Source: Vesta saturnalis | Taxonomy: Eukaryota > Arthropoda > Insecta > Coleoptera > Lampyridae | Length of the DNA: 64,000 nucleotides | Assembly (NCBI GenBank): GCA_036346205.1 | Contig: JARFJB010001495.1 | Location: 5,235,001-5,299,000, forward strand | Direction: 5' to 3' | Part shown: one piece after another, positions 25,597 through 35,139 of the stretch | Numbering within the stretch: position 1 is the first letter of the stretch | Layout of the letters: each line of letters begins with the position of its first letter | The notes under the pieces: model-generated | Database searches by the model: none | What the model was told of the DNA's origin: nothing | Seen by the model: only the letters and a program-made list of their open reading frames with translations | Translations under genes and position numbers: made by a program

Positions 25597-26660
25597 ATGG
25601 ATGTAGAAAATAAAAATGACTTTGCTTTAATACCACCAGAAATTAGAGAAGCTGCTGAAGTTGCCTCATTAAATTTATTGCCGGAAAAGTCAAGGAAAGT
25701 ATATAATATGGCCTATGAATATTTTTTGAACTGGCAAAAGGAAAAGAAAACCACTTCATTTTCTGAATCGACTTTATTAGTATACTTTACTGAATTATCC
25801 GCAAAATATAAATCTTCAACACTATGGACCTATTACTCAATGCTTAAAAGTACGATCACCTCACATCAAGGTATAAATTTAGAAGATTATAAGAAATTAC
25901 GAGCATTACCAAAAAGAAAATCAGAAAATTTTCAGCCTATAAAAGCGATAACTTTTTCTAGCGAAGATATCAATAACTTTTTGACTAAAGCATCTGATGA
26001 TAAATACCTAGCAACAAAGGTAAGATATTAAGTAAATCTTTCACATAGTTATTTCAGTTGCTTTAATAATGGGTGCATGCAGAAGTAATGAGTTGTATGA
26101 AATGAAAATAACCCATTTGCAAGATCTTGGATCAGCTTTTTTGGTTAATGTGCCAAATACCAAGACAAAAATTTGCCGAAAATTTACTGTTACGGATAAC
26201 TTTTACAAAATATGCAAGACATATATGTCTTCGACCAAGTCATGTAACCAGTGACACATTCTTTTTAAATTACCAAAATGGTAAATGTACAACTCAGAGA
26301 ATTGGGATAAACAAATTTACAAAAATGGGAAAGGATATCGCTGCTTTCCTCAAATTACCGAATCCAGAACAATATTCTGGGCACGGTCTCCACAGATCTT
26401 CTGCAACAATACTGGTTAACGCAGGCGGGGATATTACTGCTCTCAAAAGACACGGTGGATGGAAGTCCACGGCCGTAGCAGAAGGCTACATAGACAAATC
26501 CGTCAAAAGTAAAACCCATACGGCCAACAAAATATCATCTTCAATTCAACCAAAAGTAAACCAAACGATTCAATGTACATATAATTCAAATGTTTTAAGT
26601 CACCAAAACATTGGATTTGATGTTAATTCTATCCCTGCGATTAACTTGACCAATTACTAA
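25597..26660 (+). pseudogene. Crypton-type tyrosine recombinase, decayed
   Basis: Relic of a tyrosine recombinase transposase. From ATG 25597 it reads an N-terminal core-binding part (LPEKSRKVYNMAYEYFLNWQ, FSESTLLVYFTELSAKY, TLWTYYSMLKSTI). At 26020 a 37-38 base interruption begins GTAAG and ends TTTCAG (26057); the catalytic domain then starts LIMGACRSNELYEMK with the first catalytic Arg. A second frame loss near 26228 leads into LRPSHVTSDTFFLNYQ, then GHGLHRSSATILVNAGG and LKRHGGWKSTAVAEGYID with the final His/Trp and the Tyr nucleophile. In the H-x-x-R box the second Arg position is His (HGLHR). The canonical GT-AG splice would leave the frame one base off, so either a base was lost or splicing differs. 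The C-terminal tail to 26660 is Asn/Ser/Gln-rich. Confidence 0.8.
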
Positions 26661-26922
26661 TAACTATAAATAAATAGCATCATCTTGTAAGATGAGATAC
26701 GTGATATTTGTTAAGCTAAATACATAGATTTTTGTGTTAATTATTGTGAGATATTATACGATTATTATAATTTTCGATAACTATGTACTGTGTATAAATG
26801 AACAATAATGTATTGTATGAAATATTTGTTAGAATAAAATAGTGTTTCTAAAAATATGTATGTAATGTAACAAAATTTTCCAACAAAAAAAAACTTCAAC
26901 AAAAATATTTAGTAGTCGTGGA
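26661..26922. other. AT-rich 3' flank of the recombinase relic
   Basis: No feature recognised; it includes an AATAAAATAG that could be a polyadenylation signal (26834), though this is weak in AT-rich DNA. Confidence 0.35.
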
Positions 26923-27062
26923 TAAAGTATAGTATTCCACTCGCGTATAATGGCTATTATTCTCTCGGTGATTTAGGCCACTCGCCTGCGGATCGTGGCC
27001 GTAAACTTCACCTCGTGAATAATAGCCATCATTATACGCTCATTGAATAATATACTATTTAA
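26923..27062. repeat. Imperfect inverted repeat with arms of about 65 bp
   Basis: The left arm (about 26923-26985) contains GCGTATAATGGCTATTATTC and GTGATTTAGGCCACTCG. The right arm (about 26992-27062) contains their inverses, GAATAATAGCCATCATTATA and TCGTGGCCGTAAACTTCACC. The loop is a few bases around CCTGCGGA. It resembles a small hairpin-type MITE 260 bases beyond the recombinase relic. Confidence 0.8.
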
Positions 27063-28096
27063 CTACATACTTTTTATTGCCCAAGATGAGAAGCGCACAC
27101 ATTTTTTCTAAGGCGTAATTTTGCGGTATAGCAGACCTACTATTTAATTTTTATCTTAGTTTAGTTATACAAGCTTTATTAAACAATTTTACATTAAGAT
27201 CATAGTTATATATATCAAATTATGTTGAAAATTGCGTACTGTGCATACTGTTTGCTTCTGTATAATTACTTTGCACTAATTGTTTACTTCCATTAATGCC
27301 GTGGTTATTGTGTTAAACTGGATTATGTGTTTATATGTTAGTGTAAATACAAATAAAAATACGTTATCTAGAAACTTACAGTTAAGTAAATTTTATATTA
27401 ATATATCAAGGCAAAATGTTCACGATAGAAACGATGTAACATGTAGTATAGTTTGATTCAAATAAAGTTGAGCATGACTCATTCTTCTCCACATAAATTT
27501 CCATAAAATGTCAAAGAAAGTTGAAAATTATTGAATGTTTTTTATATTTTAAACTAGAAAAATTATCCATTATATCCACTTATTTTATTGATAGAGTCAA
27601 AAATGTTTTGTTGCGATAGTGAATTGTTATAATTAGGGACATGGTTTGATTATAATTACATACCATCATAATACATAACCCATATATTTGTAAGTAAACA
27701 AATGCTTTTTTTGTTTATTATAAATTAAATCATTTCAGGTGGAAAAATTGATAAAAGTTGTAATTAATTTGTTACTCTCAAGTTTTATAACAACCCTTCT
27801 AGAAGCATAATTATTGCTTTGTAATAGACATAATTCTTGTAGATACTTTACGTTAAACGAAAAGCAATTTACATACATCAGTACATGTATTCAGTCCACC
27901 TATTGTAGAGTTATCAACATGTTATGTAAAAATTAGAATATATTACATTGGAGTTAAAACATTTAAATTAAAAAAAAAAAATTCACTATCAGTGTCACTC
28001 ATAGAATTGGAATCGTTAACATATATAATTAATGGTTGCACAACCTCAACATGTTTTTCAATTTCCCACCACTCTAACATAGACACTTCGTCATGT
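27063..28096. other. Unannotated AT-rich stretch
   Basis: No gene, terminus or repeat recognised. Confidence 0.45.
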
Positions 28097-28116
28097 TTAA
28101 CCCATTATCGCCCACT

Positions 28117-28132
28117 GTACTCGCTTGAGTAC
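28117..28132. repeat. Subterminal palindrome of piggyBac, left
   Basis: GTACTC-GCTT-GAGTAC, 17 bases inside the left terminus. The same core occurs inverted near the right end, making it a candidate transposase-binding site. Confidence 0.75.
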
Positions 28133-28401
28133 GCCTTAAACTATATCGCTGGGACCATCTATCATTCAGTAGAAAAGCTTGCCAACAGTTCTGTGTCATT
28201 AAGAAGACCTTCATAATACCGCCCTTACCCGCAATGTCGGTAAAACCTGATAGGTAACTTTACATAGAATTCAGAGCTATGCACTACTTGTGTAAATTCA
28301 AGCTTTTATGCCGTGTCTCCTGATATCCTCGCATTTTGAGGTTATTTTGCATCATAGATACATTTCCGTTGGAGATTACTCTTTGTTAAATATAGAAAAA
28401 G

Positions 28402-28517
28402 GTAAGTGTACATATTATTTTCATTTTTAGTTTACCGAGCTTGCAATATTGTTAAAAACCCTGCTGTATTCAGTTGAGTACACTGGGCAAGAGTATAAGC
28501 AGTTGTTCTGTTTTCAG
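28402..28517 (+). other. Putative 5' leader intron of the piggyBac gene
   Basis: A strong donor AAAAG|GTAAGTGT at 28402 and an acceptor TCTGTTTTCAG ending at 28517, 10 bases before the transposase ATG. Inferred from splice consensus only. Confidence 0.5.
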
Positions 28518-28527
28518 ATTTCTGATA

Positions 28528-30337
28528 ATGGACTCCGATAGACTAGTAATATCGACTTGTTTTTTTATGGCCGTAAGAAATTGGCTAATTTAACTGCAGC
28601 AGCTGATTTTACTACCTCTTGTAGCAGCAATAATATTGACATTGTGCTCCTACCACCAAATCCTGATCCACTGATAGACGAAGAAAATCTGGATGAAGAC
28701 GTTATAGATTCTGTGGACCTACCTCGTGATGTTCCTGGCAATTTAGAAGTTTTCGTCCACCCTTCAGACAATATAACAGAGATTGGGTCGAGCTCGGAAT
28801 CTGAATGGGACGACAGTGACCATTGAGTGCTAAAAGAACCAAGTTATCTGGTAAACAAACATACATCAAAAAGTCTCGAAAGAAGGATCTAAATTTCTTT
28901 ACACCAAACTGGAAAAAAGGCTACAAAAATTATAGCGGTTGGCAGGCGGTGTCCAATAATGTTGCTTCTGGAAGAGCTGAACGCGTTATTGAAGAATTAA
29001 AAAACCTTAGCCCAAAAGATTTATTTGATTGACGAAACAATTGTTCAACATATTTTAGATCAGACTATACGTTATGCCCGCCAAAAAAATAATCACGTAT
29101 TTTCCCTGACCAATGAAGAACTAAAACACTATTATTGACTGAATATCACAGTTTGCCTAGAGAGCGTCTGTATTGGTCACTTGATGAGGATCTTCCTGTA
29201 CACATTGTTTCTAAATGCATGTCTAGGCGCAGATATTTAGAGATAAAAAAAATATTTGCATGTAAATGACAACGCACAAATAAATGATGATAGAATGTTC
29301 AAAGTCAGGCCGCGTATGGATATGCTAAACGTAAACTTTCTACCATAGGGTATTTTCCACAAAACATTGTCAATGGATTGCTTCGTCTATTGACAATGTT
29401 TTGTGATCACCATTTGGCAAAGCAATTTATTAGAGGTAAACCTTATAGATTTGGTGTTAAAAATTAGTCTCTTTGTAGTTCAAATGGATATTGCTACGTT
29501 ATAGATACATACTGTGGAAAAACCAACAATGGTGATATTCAACTTCCACTTGGCTCTAAAGTGGTATTGTTTCTATTACAGTGTGTTGCTGTACCTAAAG
29601 ATCATATCGTCTTTTTTGACAACTATTTTACTAATATACCCTTGCCAAGTAATTTGAGAGTCCAAGGATTTAGGGCAACAGGTACTTTGAGCCAAAATAG
29701 AACGGAAAAGTGTCAGTTACCAACAGTCAAGAAAATGGGAAAATCACAGAGAGCATCTTTTGAGAGCTTATTTGACGCGAAGCATGAAATTCTTTTAATA
29801 CGTTGGCATGACAATAGTGTATGCACGATAGCTACAAACTATGACAGTGTGGCACGTAAACAAGAAGTAAGTCGATGGTCCAAGGAGAAAAAGGAAAGAT
29901 CGATCTGGAGCAGCCAATTGCATTTAGATCGTAAAACCGGAATTGATTCAAGCGACCAAGGTGTAAATAATTACCGAATTGCAATTCGAGGGAAAAAATG
30001 GTGTTGGGTACTGATTACTTCTATGCTAAATGTTGCATTAGTCAATACATGGAAACTTCATCAGTTGGTTTCTGAAGACAAGATGGATCTACTTTTATTT
30101 ACAAGAAACATTACTCGATATTATCTCAGATTTTCAACAAAGAAAAATAAAAAATAGAGAAATAGTGCTAGTGTTCCTCAAGATATAGTTCATGATTCTA
30201 GGGGTCATTATCCCCAAAAGATCCCAAATCGAGTTCGTTGTCATCTATGTCACGCACGCGTAAGATGGCAATGCAAACAGTGTTTTATCACCCTGTGTGT
30301 TGAAAGGCAGTGTTTTGAAAATTTTCATACAAAGTAG
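28528..30337 (+). pseudogene. piggyBac (DDE_Tnp_1_7) transposase, inactive
   Basis: Starts at ATG 28528 (MDSDRLVISTC), shifts frame in a T-run, then reads an acidic N-terminus (LPPNPDPLIDEENLDEDVID, PRDVPGNLEVFVHPSDN). After a stop comes LNFFTPNWKKG, and about 29030-29340 gives YHSLPRERLYWSLDEDL and SKCMSRRRYLEIKK in shifting frames. The first catalytic Asp region reads KTLSMD at about 29362-29379. The 29561-30157 frame holds the second Asp (IVFFDNYFTN) and the NNYRIAIRGKKWCW block, where the usual Asp-Asn-Tyr is Asn-Asn-Tyr and a later Asp is also Asn (MLNVALVN). An in-frame TAG (30155) precedes a C-terminal Cys-rich finger (CHLCHARVRWQCKQC) ending at 30337. Several frame breaks and loss of catalytic Asp show it is dead. 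Confidence 0.9.
29358..29405. repeat. 17-bp perfect inverted repeat inside the piggyBac coding region
   Basis: CACAAAACATTGTCAAT at 29358-29374 and its exact inverse at 29389-29405, with a 14-base loop. It covers the codons around the first catalytic Asp. Confidence 0.95.
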
Positions 30338-30352
30338 TGTATCATGGGCCCA

Positions 30353-30372
30353 GTGTACTTATATGAGTACAC
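30353..30372. repeat. Subterminal palindrome of piggyBac, right
   Basis: GTGTACTTATATGAGTACAC, pairing with one mismatch, in a GGCCCAGTGTACT context shared inverted with the left-side repeats at 28112-28132 and 28473-28490. Confidence 0.7.
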
Positions 30373-30499
30373 CTTTCCAATTTTTTTTTGTATTTTTTCT
30401 TTGACATGTACTTCATGAACGTATTTTACCTATTTTTCATTAAACATTTTAAATGTTTTAAGGTAGTACTATTTTGGCATTAAGGGGTTAATGCATTTC

Positions 30500-31290
30500 T
30501 GCCAATCTGTCCGATCAATTCGTTGCAAGGATTCCATCCATATGTCTTATACAAGGTCATCGTTAAATTTTAAATTATGTTTTCCTATACTTTTGTTGTA
30601 GTGTTATTTACAGTTTGCCTACACCAGGTCAATTGGACTAAATGGATAGTGATATGGTGGTAACCGCAATTCCCTGTGGCCACACTTGTGTGATATTTCA
30701 TCTATTTCGTACACCTTTGGTAATGTTGTGCTTTAATAGAAAATTACATATTTCTTCCTTCTTAGATGAATTATTTGGAATTTTTCTAGAAGTTTGGAAT
30801 GATAACTAGCATTGTCCATTACAGTTAAAGGTGGTTCTTTTAAGTTTGCAATTAAATTATTTTCAAACCATTTTGTAAACAACTCCGTACACACATCTCC
30901 ACGATAGTTTGCACTTTGTGACTTTGTAGAAAATAAAAGTGAAGCATCGGAAATAAATCCATCTTCATTACCTGCGTGAACAACTATAAATCTAAGAAAT
31001 ATAGTTATTTTATTAGGAATTATAATGTAATAACTAAAATTACGTCGAACTTTTTTCCTTCGTCCATTGGCTGCTTCTTCACGATTTCCTATCATGTCAG
31101 CTTCTTTTATGCGATCCTCGACTGAAAATCCAAGTTCGATATAAGAATACAGGAGTGTATAGTTTATCTTCTGTATTTTTGTAATATTCTCTTAAGAATC
31201 GTATACGATTGGCAGCAATATGTGATTGTTCTAGTAAAGCCAACGGTCGTAAGAGACGTCTTAAACTGGATCTACCGAAATCGAAGACTT
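30500..31290 (-). pseudogene. DDE_3-type (IS630/Tc1-like) transposase relic
   Basis: Minus strand. Segments in order: LLEQSHIAANRIRFLREYYK and a damaged YLDETW equivalent (LYRTWIF) at about 31250-31135; then from 31095 FLRFIVVHAGNEDGFI, NYRGDVCTELFTKWFENNLI and PPLTVMDNASYHSKLLEKFQ with the second catalytic Asp. After further frame loss comes LRLPPYHYPFSPID (about 30660-30620), where the third catalytic Glu of the usual NPIE is Asp, followed at once by a stop. Its downstream end touches the piggyBac TTAA at 30491, so piggyBac may have landed in or beside it. Confidence 0.78.
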
Positions 31291-31316
31291 GACTATTGCT
31301 TGTAATGATGCCAGAG

Positions 31317-31317
<1 letters not shown>

Positions 31318-31400
<83 letters not shown>
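31318..31400. repeat. (AC)n(AT)n compound microsatellite
   Basis: CA repeats from 31318 to about 31359 run straight into alternating A/T to about 31400. Confidence 0.98.
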
Positions 31401-31405
<5 letters not shown>

Positions 31406-31762
31406 AAAAGAGGTATAGTACTAGATATGTGTTGCATGTTTGTATTTACATTTTGAATGCATTTCATAAATTTTTCTCTTTAGAGCATCCTTCACGTAGT
31501 CATCAACTTCGGTGAACTTAGATTTCGTACGTTTGCGCCGCTTAGCTGGTGACTGTGGGGTCTATTTATTTGTTGGGCTCCTGTAACCTATCTTTTTATA
31601 GCACTAACTGTATTTATAGTAACCGCACATTTGGATAACAGATTCAAGTGGGTCCCTTGATGGTAACGTTTCCGTTCAAAATAATTAAGTACTTTCATAA
31701 CTACGAGCTGCGCTTAAGATTTAAGGCGCTTATTACGTAAGTAGAATACGGACACCGCTTCC
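31401..31762. other. Unannotated stretch left of the Polinton
   Basis: No gene recognised. The inverted repeat of the Polinton begins at about 31763. Confidence 0.4.
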
Positions 31763-32275
31763 ACTTTTGACTTCGGGAATTCTCCAAGGCCGGCCACGTG
31801 GCTGACCTCAGTTTCACCTTGGCCCCACTTGGGGGTCGTGTTTTGACCTTGAAACAGCGGCCGACCTTGAGGTAGCGGTTGACCTTGAGGGTGGCCTTGA
31901 GATAGTGATTGACCTTGAGATAGTGGTTGACCTTGAGATAGTGGTTGACCTTGAGATAGTGGTTGACCTCGTGCGTGGCCTTGGGATAGCCTAACCTACT
32001 AGGCAGGAAATTTGAACAAGGGGCTCTAATGCTATCTGATAAGACAGGTCTTCGGAACTTGTGTTAGGGTATGCGCACCCTTACCGTGGCCCTCTTGGCT
32101 GGAAACAATATTCTCATCAGGGGACCTAATGCTGGTATTTGAATTGTTTGTACGCCATATAGTGGTGTATAGACAAATAAATATTTTCTGTAATAAAGGT
32201 AGCGCAAGGGATTGTTTGTGGCCCCACCTAGTGGTGTAGCTGTAAAGTAGAGAGTGTTTTCTGTAATAGAAGTTG
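31763..32275 (+). repeat. Left TIR of the Polinton
   Basis: Inverted match to the right TIR (36440-37237): the GGCCGGCC outer word, the 18-bp minisatellite, CTAACCTACTAGGC, the GGGGCTCTAATGCTA segment, and about 1.3 units of the CTGTAATA/TAGTGGTGTA repeat. The left arm is shorter because it holds fewer tandem units. Confidence 0.82.
31837..31983. repeat. 18-bp minisatellite in the left TIR
   Basis: About seven tandem units of TTGACCTTGAGATAGTGG; the last complete ones are identical and the outer ones diverged. Diverged inverted copies occur at 37070-37190. Confidence 0.92.
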
Positions 32276-32358
32276 ATCATGCACGCCTCTCTCGTTGCTC
32301 TCGGCTCTTGTTACGGAACTCTTAATTAAAACCGCTAAACTACTAAAAACGCTTTTAT

Positions 32359-32818
32359 TTATGAGAGTAGAATGGTTGAAAAACAAGCATTATACATTAA
32401 TTTGATTATCTCATCATTTATAACTAAACATGTAGTGAACAACTTATTCACAAATTCAAGCATTGGTAAATTATTTATTCCAAAATACAAAAATATTATC
32501 ATATAAAGTCCATGCAGATACAAATGGTAATCCTCGTCGTTTTGTTGTAACGAAACCATCTAGAATTTTTCTCAAGGAAACGTAAATGGTAACTCAGCGG
32601 GGTCGTCCAAAGGAAGCAAAATGATCCCCGTTACCATTCTCATCAGTGTAGATAACGGTGCAATGCTGACCTGGTTTGCTTGCTGGATCAGTGTTCACAA
32701 TAATTGCACAAGGTCTAGGTACGTGTCTCGGTAGCTGATTAGAAGCACATACCAGCCGAAACACATTCTTGTGGCTGGGGACCGATTTCAGATATTTCAA
32801 CACTTGTACCGCACACAT
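32359..32818 (-). pseudogene. Polinton adenain-like cysteine protease, decayed
   Basis: In Polintons this protease is thought to process capsid proteins during virion maturation. The minus-strand frame from 32818 reads VLKYLKSVPSHKNVFRLVCA, SNQLPRHVPRPCAIIVNTDP and KPGQHCTVIYTDENGNGDHF. The catalytic His of the G-x-H motif is present, but the usual acidic residue in the following F-D-S-x-G-R-P box is Ala (FASFGRP). After frame losses at about 32594 and 32559, a C-terminal part reads NLPMLEFVNKLFTTCLVIND; the segment that should hold the catalytic Cys is degraded. Identification is by the NTDP...GxH...FxSFGRP pattern. Confidence 0.75.
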
Positions 32819-32935
32819 CTTTGGAGCTGGTATGCATCAAGTTTCGCAATAGTAATGCGTTTTCTAGAGCATACATAGGCTCGTCGACGTTATGGTTAAA
32901 CAACTATACGCCTTTGCTCTCTTTTGCAATCACAG

Positions 32936-33369
32936 ACACACATACACACAGACACACAGACACACAGACACACAGACACACAGACACACAGACACACAGA
33001 CACACAGACACACAGACACACAGACACACAGACACACAGACACACAGACACACAGACACACAGACACACAGACACACAGGCACACAGACACACAGACACA
33101 CAGACACACAGACACACAGACACACAGACACACAGACACACAGACACACAGACACACAGACACACAGACACACAGACACACAGACACACAGACACACAGA
33201 CACACAGACACACAGACACACAGACACACAGACACACAGACACACAGACACACAGACACACAGACACACAGACACACAGACACACAGACACACAGACACA
33301 CAGACACACAGACACACACACACACACAGACACAGACACACAGACACACAGACACACAGACACACAGAC
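32936..33369. repeat. (CAGACACA)n array inside the Polinton
   Basis: About 54 nearly perfect copies of an 8-base unit, with one CAGGCACA variant near 33076 and a pure CA patch near 33313. It separates the protease relic from the gene upstream. The same unit forms much of 57830-58410. Open frames through it (THRHTDTQ strings) are artefacts. Confidence 0.98.
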
Positions 33370-33404
33370 TGTGTTGTTGTTCACTGCCCTTAACGTGAAT
33401 TTTG

Positions 33405-33659
33405 TTAAACGACATCAGCGTCCTTATCAGCTCCTCTTGGAAATCGTTGTAGATTACATGGCCCGAGCTTCATTTCAGTCCATGATATTTCTTCTCTAAA
33501 TACCGTATCTGACTTAACAAGGACTTTGTTATAAAATAATTTCGAGGTGGCCGTATAAGTATCAATAATAAGTTCCATGATCTGTAGCACAGCAATTTCT
33601 TTCGGTATGAGTTCGTTATTAACACTTCTAAATCCTTGTACGTCCAAGTATGCGTTCAT
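33405..33659 (-). pseudogene. Unidentified Polinton-associated gene fragment
   Basis: Minus-strand open frame MNAYLDVQGFRSVNNELIPK followed by EIAVLQIMELI, lying 45 bases downstream of the capsid stop in the same orientation. The D-x-Q-G-F...KE pattern resembles uncharacterised proteins near Polinton genes, but I cannot assign a function. The end is truncated near the (CAGACACA)n array, which probably interrupts it. Confidence 0.45.
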
Positions 33660-33704
33660 CCTCTTCTTTCAGCTACTGAAGCTTGTGATCTAGGGTTGTC
33701 CCTT

Positions 33705-34494
33705 TTAACAGGTAAAATCCACGATGACATTCCGATGTTTGTCGGTCACGTTCACGTTATCGAATTCGGCGTACACTAAACAGTTAACGGTTTCTACAAC
33801 AGCTCCTTCAATACTGACTTCTAGGCTCAGGGAATCGTTTCTAACTAAATTCCAGTGCGTGCTTGCGTTTGCAGACAAGTCATGGGTTAGGTCGAAGACC
33901 CATTAAACAGTAGCCGTTGGGGTAATCGCTTCTCGATATATCGTTGCCCTCATTAAAAAAATTCATACCGGTACCGGAGAATAAGGTGTGATATGTCCTT
34001 ACATATAAACCATTGGCTGTAAGGTTCGGTTGTAAGGCCTTCGAAAGAGTTTTTTGGCTGTCAATATATAACGACATGCAGTTAATATTGCTGTGATGAA
34101 AATTGAACGAATTTGAGTAGTGATCACCGTTGAAGGCTTTATTTGCGACAAAACCTACGATACATCGCTTAGGTAACTGACCCTGGTAGATATTATCCAA
34201 TGATTTTCACTGCATGCATGTAGATATAGTTAACACTTTTACGTCGGTCCTTGTAACAGCATATTTTGCCGCAGTTGTTTCTAAAGCCTCAGCGTGTGCA
34301 TTAAGAATGGTGGGATGGATTCGCATGCGTTTCACCAGTAAACTAGCGTCCACAATTCGCGTCTTGTAAGTTGAACCGTACGCCGCCATTAGACTAAAGG
34401 TATCTCTTGATCGTACAAATTTAGTCTTTAAGTCAACATCGCTTATCAGAAACTTTTCTTGATTAAACAAATCCGAGTGCACGTGACCAATCAT
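33705..34494 (-). pseudogene. Polinton major capsid protein (double jelly-roll), C-terminal half
   Basis: Structural protein of the predicted icosahedral particle. The minus-strand frame begins HVHSDLFNQEKFLISDVDLK and continues FVRSRDTFSLM, RMRIHPTILNAHAEALETTA. A TGA at 34207 interrupts it, after which LDNIYQGQLPKRCIVGFVAN, KAFNGDHYSNSFNFHHSNIN and RSDYPNGYCLMG follow in frame. A frameshift at about 33893 leads into FDLTHDLSANASTHWNLV and VETVNCLVYAEFDNV, ending at 33705. The order and wording (QLPKR, AFNG, HWNLVR, YAEFDNV) match the Polinton capsid family. The N-terminal half is missing: the frame starts just past the ATPase stop, implying a deletion there. Confidence 0.85.
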
Positions 34495-34500
34495 CTCAAT

Positions 34501-34870
34501 TTACTTGCTGGTCTCTGCAAGTACTTGCGTTAAGAAAAACACACTTAGATTTCTATGATGACAACCCTTTGTAAAAATATCAACCACGGAACAGTTAGTT
34601 TCGCGCATTAGATCGTCCATTATTATTAAGACCGGTTTTCCACCGTCAAACTGCTCCATATCAGTCAAAATCTTCTGAAATTCAGCCGAGAAATCTTTGA
34701 ATAATCGTTGCATTCTCTATAAAACCAGACAATGTTTCAAAAGCTGTATCGCAGACAGTTTCGATATTTTTTAGAAAATCAACGATAAAGTACTACTTCC
34801 CACACCCCGATGGATCCGCTACTATTGCTGAAAGGGCATGCTTAAACTGGCCCTCTATCTCGAAACGCTA
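34501..34870 (-). pseudogene. Polinton FtsK/HerA-type genome-packaging ATPase, truncated
   Basis: This ATPase is predicted to pump the element's DNA into its capsid. Minus strand from about 34870: FKHALSAIVADPSGCGK, the Walker A loop, with a TAG directly after its Lys. A frame break then leads to FKDFSAEFQKILTDMEQFDG, KPVLIIMDDLMRE (Walker B with DD) and VVDIFTKGCHHRNLSVFFLT, a signature of this family. The frame stops at 34501, before the usual C-terminal region, and capsid-coding sequence begins 7 bases further on. Confidence 0.87.
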
Positions 34871-35099
34871 ATCGATACTAAAGAGTATTCCGTTATCATC
34901 CTGACTTAAATACCAGATGAAAAATCTGCAGAGAGGAGAAGTGAGGATTGTCTTATTCACCTTTACGTAACTAGATGATTATCGCTGCTTTACGCGAATA
35001 TTTCTTCTAGTGAAAAAATGTCGTCAATCATAACCTTATTTTTAAGGTATATTTTTTATCTGAGAATGTTTATATTATATGTTAATTTAAATTTTGTTG

Positions 35100-35139
<40 letters not shown>

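Larger units (their letters stand above)
28097..30491 (+). mobile_element. piggyBac element with both TTAA target copies
   Basis: TTAA at 28097-28100 followed by CCCATTATCG, and a right end reading inverted CCCCTTAATGCC preceded by TTAA at 30488-30491. A transposase relic lies between. Subterminal palindromes recur: GTACTCGCTTGAGTAC at 28117-28132, a CAGTTGAGTACACTGGGC segment near 28473, and GTGTACTTATATGAGTACAC at 30353-30372. Length (about 2.4 kb) and layout fit a complete but dead copy. Confidence 0.88.

Noticed and set aside
32936..33369. Regular 8-base periodicity considered as a CRISPR-like array
   Set aside because: Repeats are contiguous with no unique spacers, and the context is eukaryotic.
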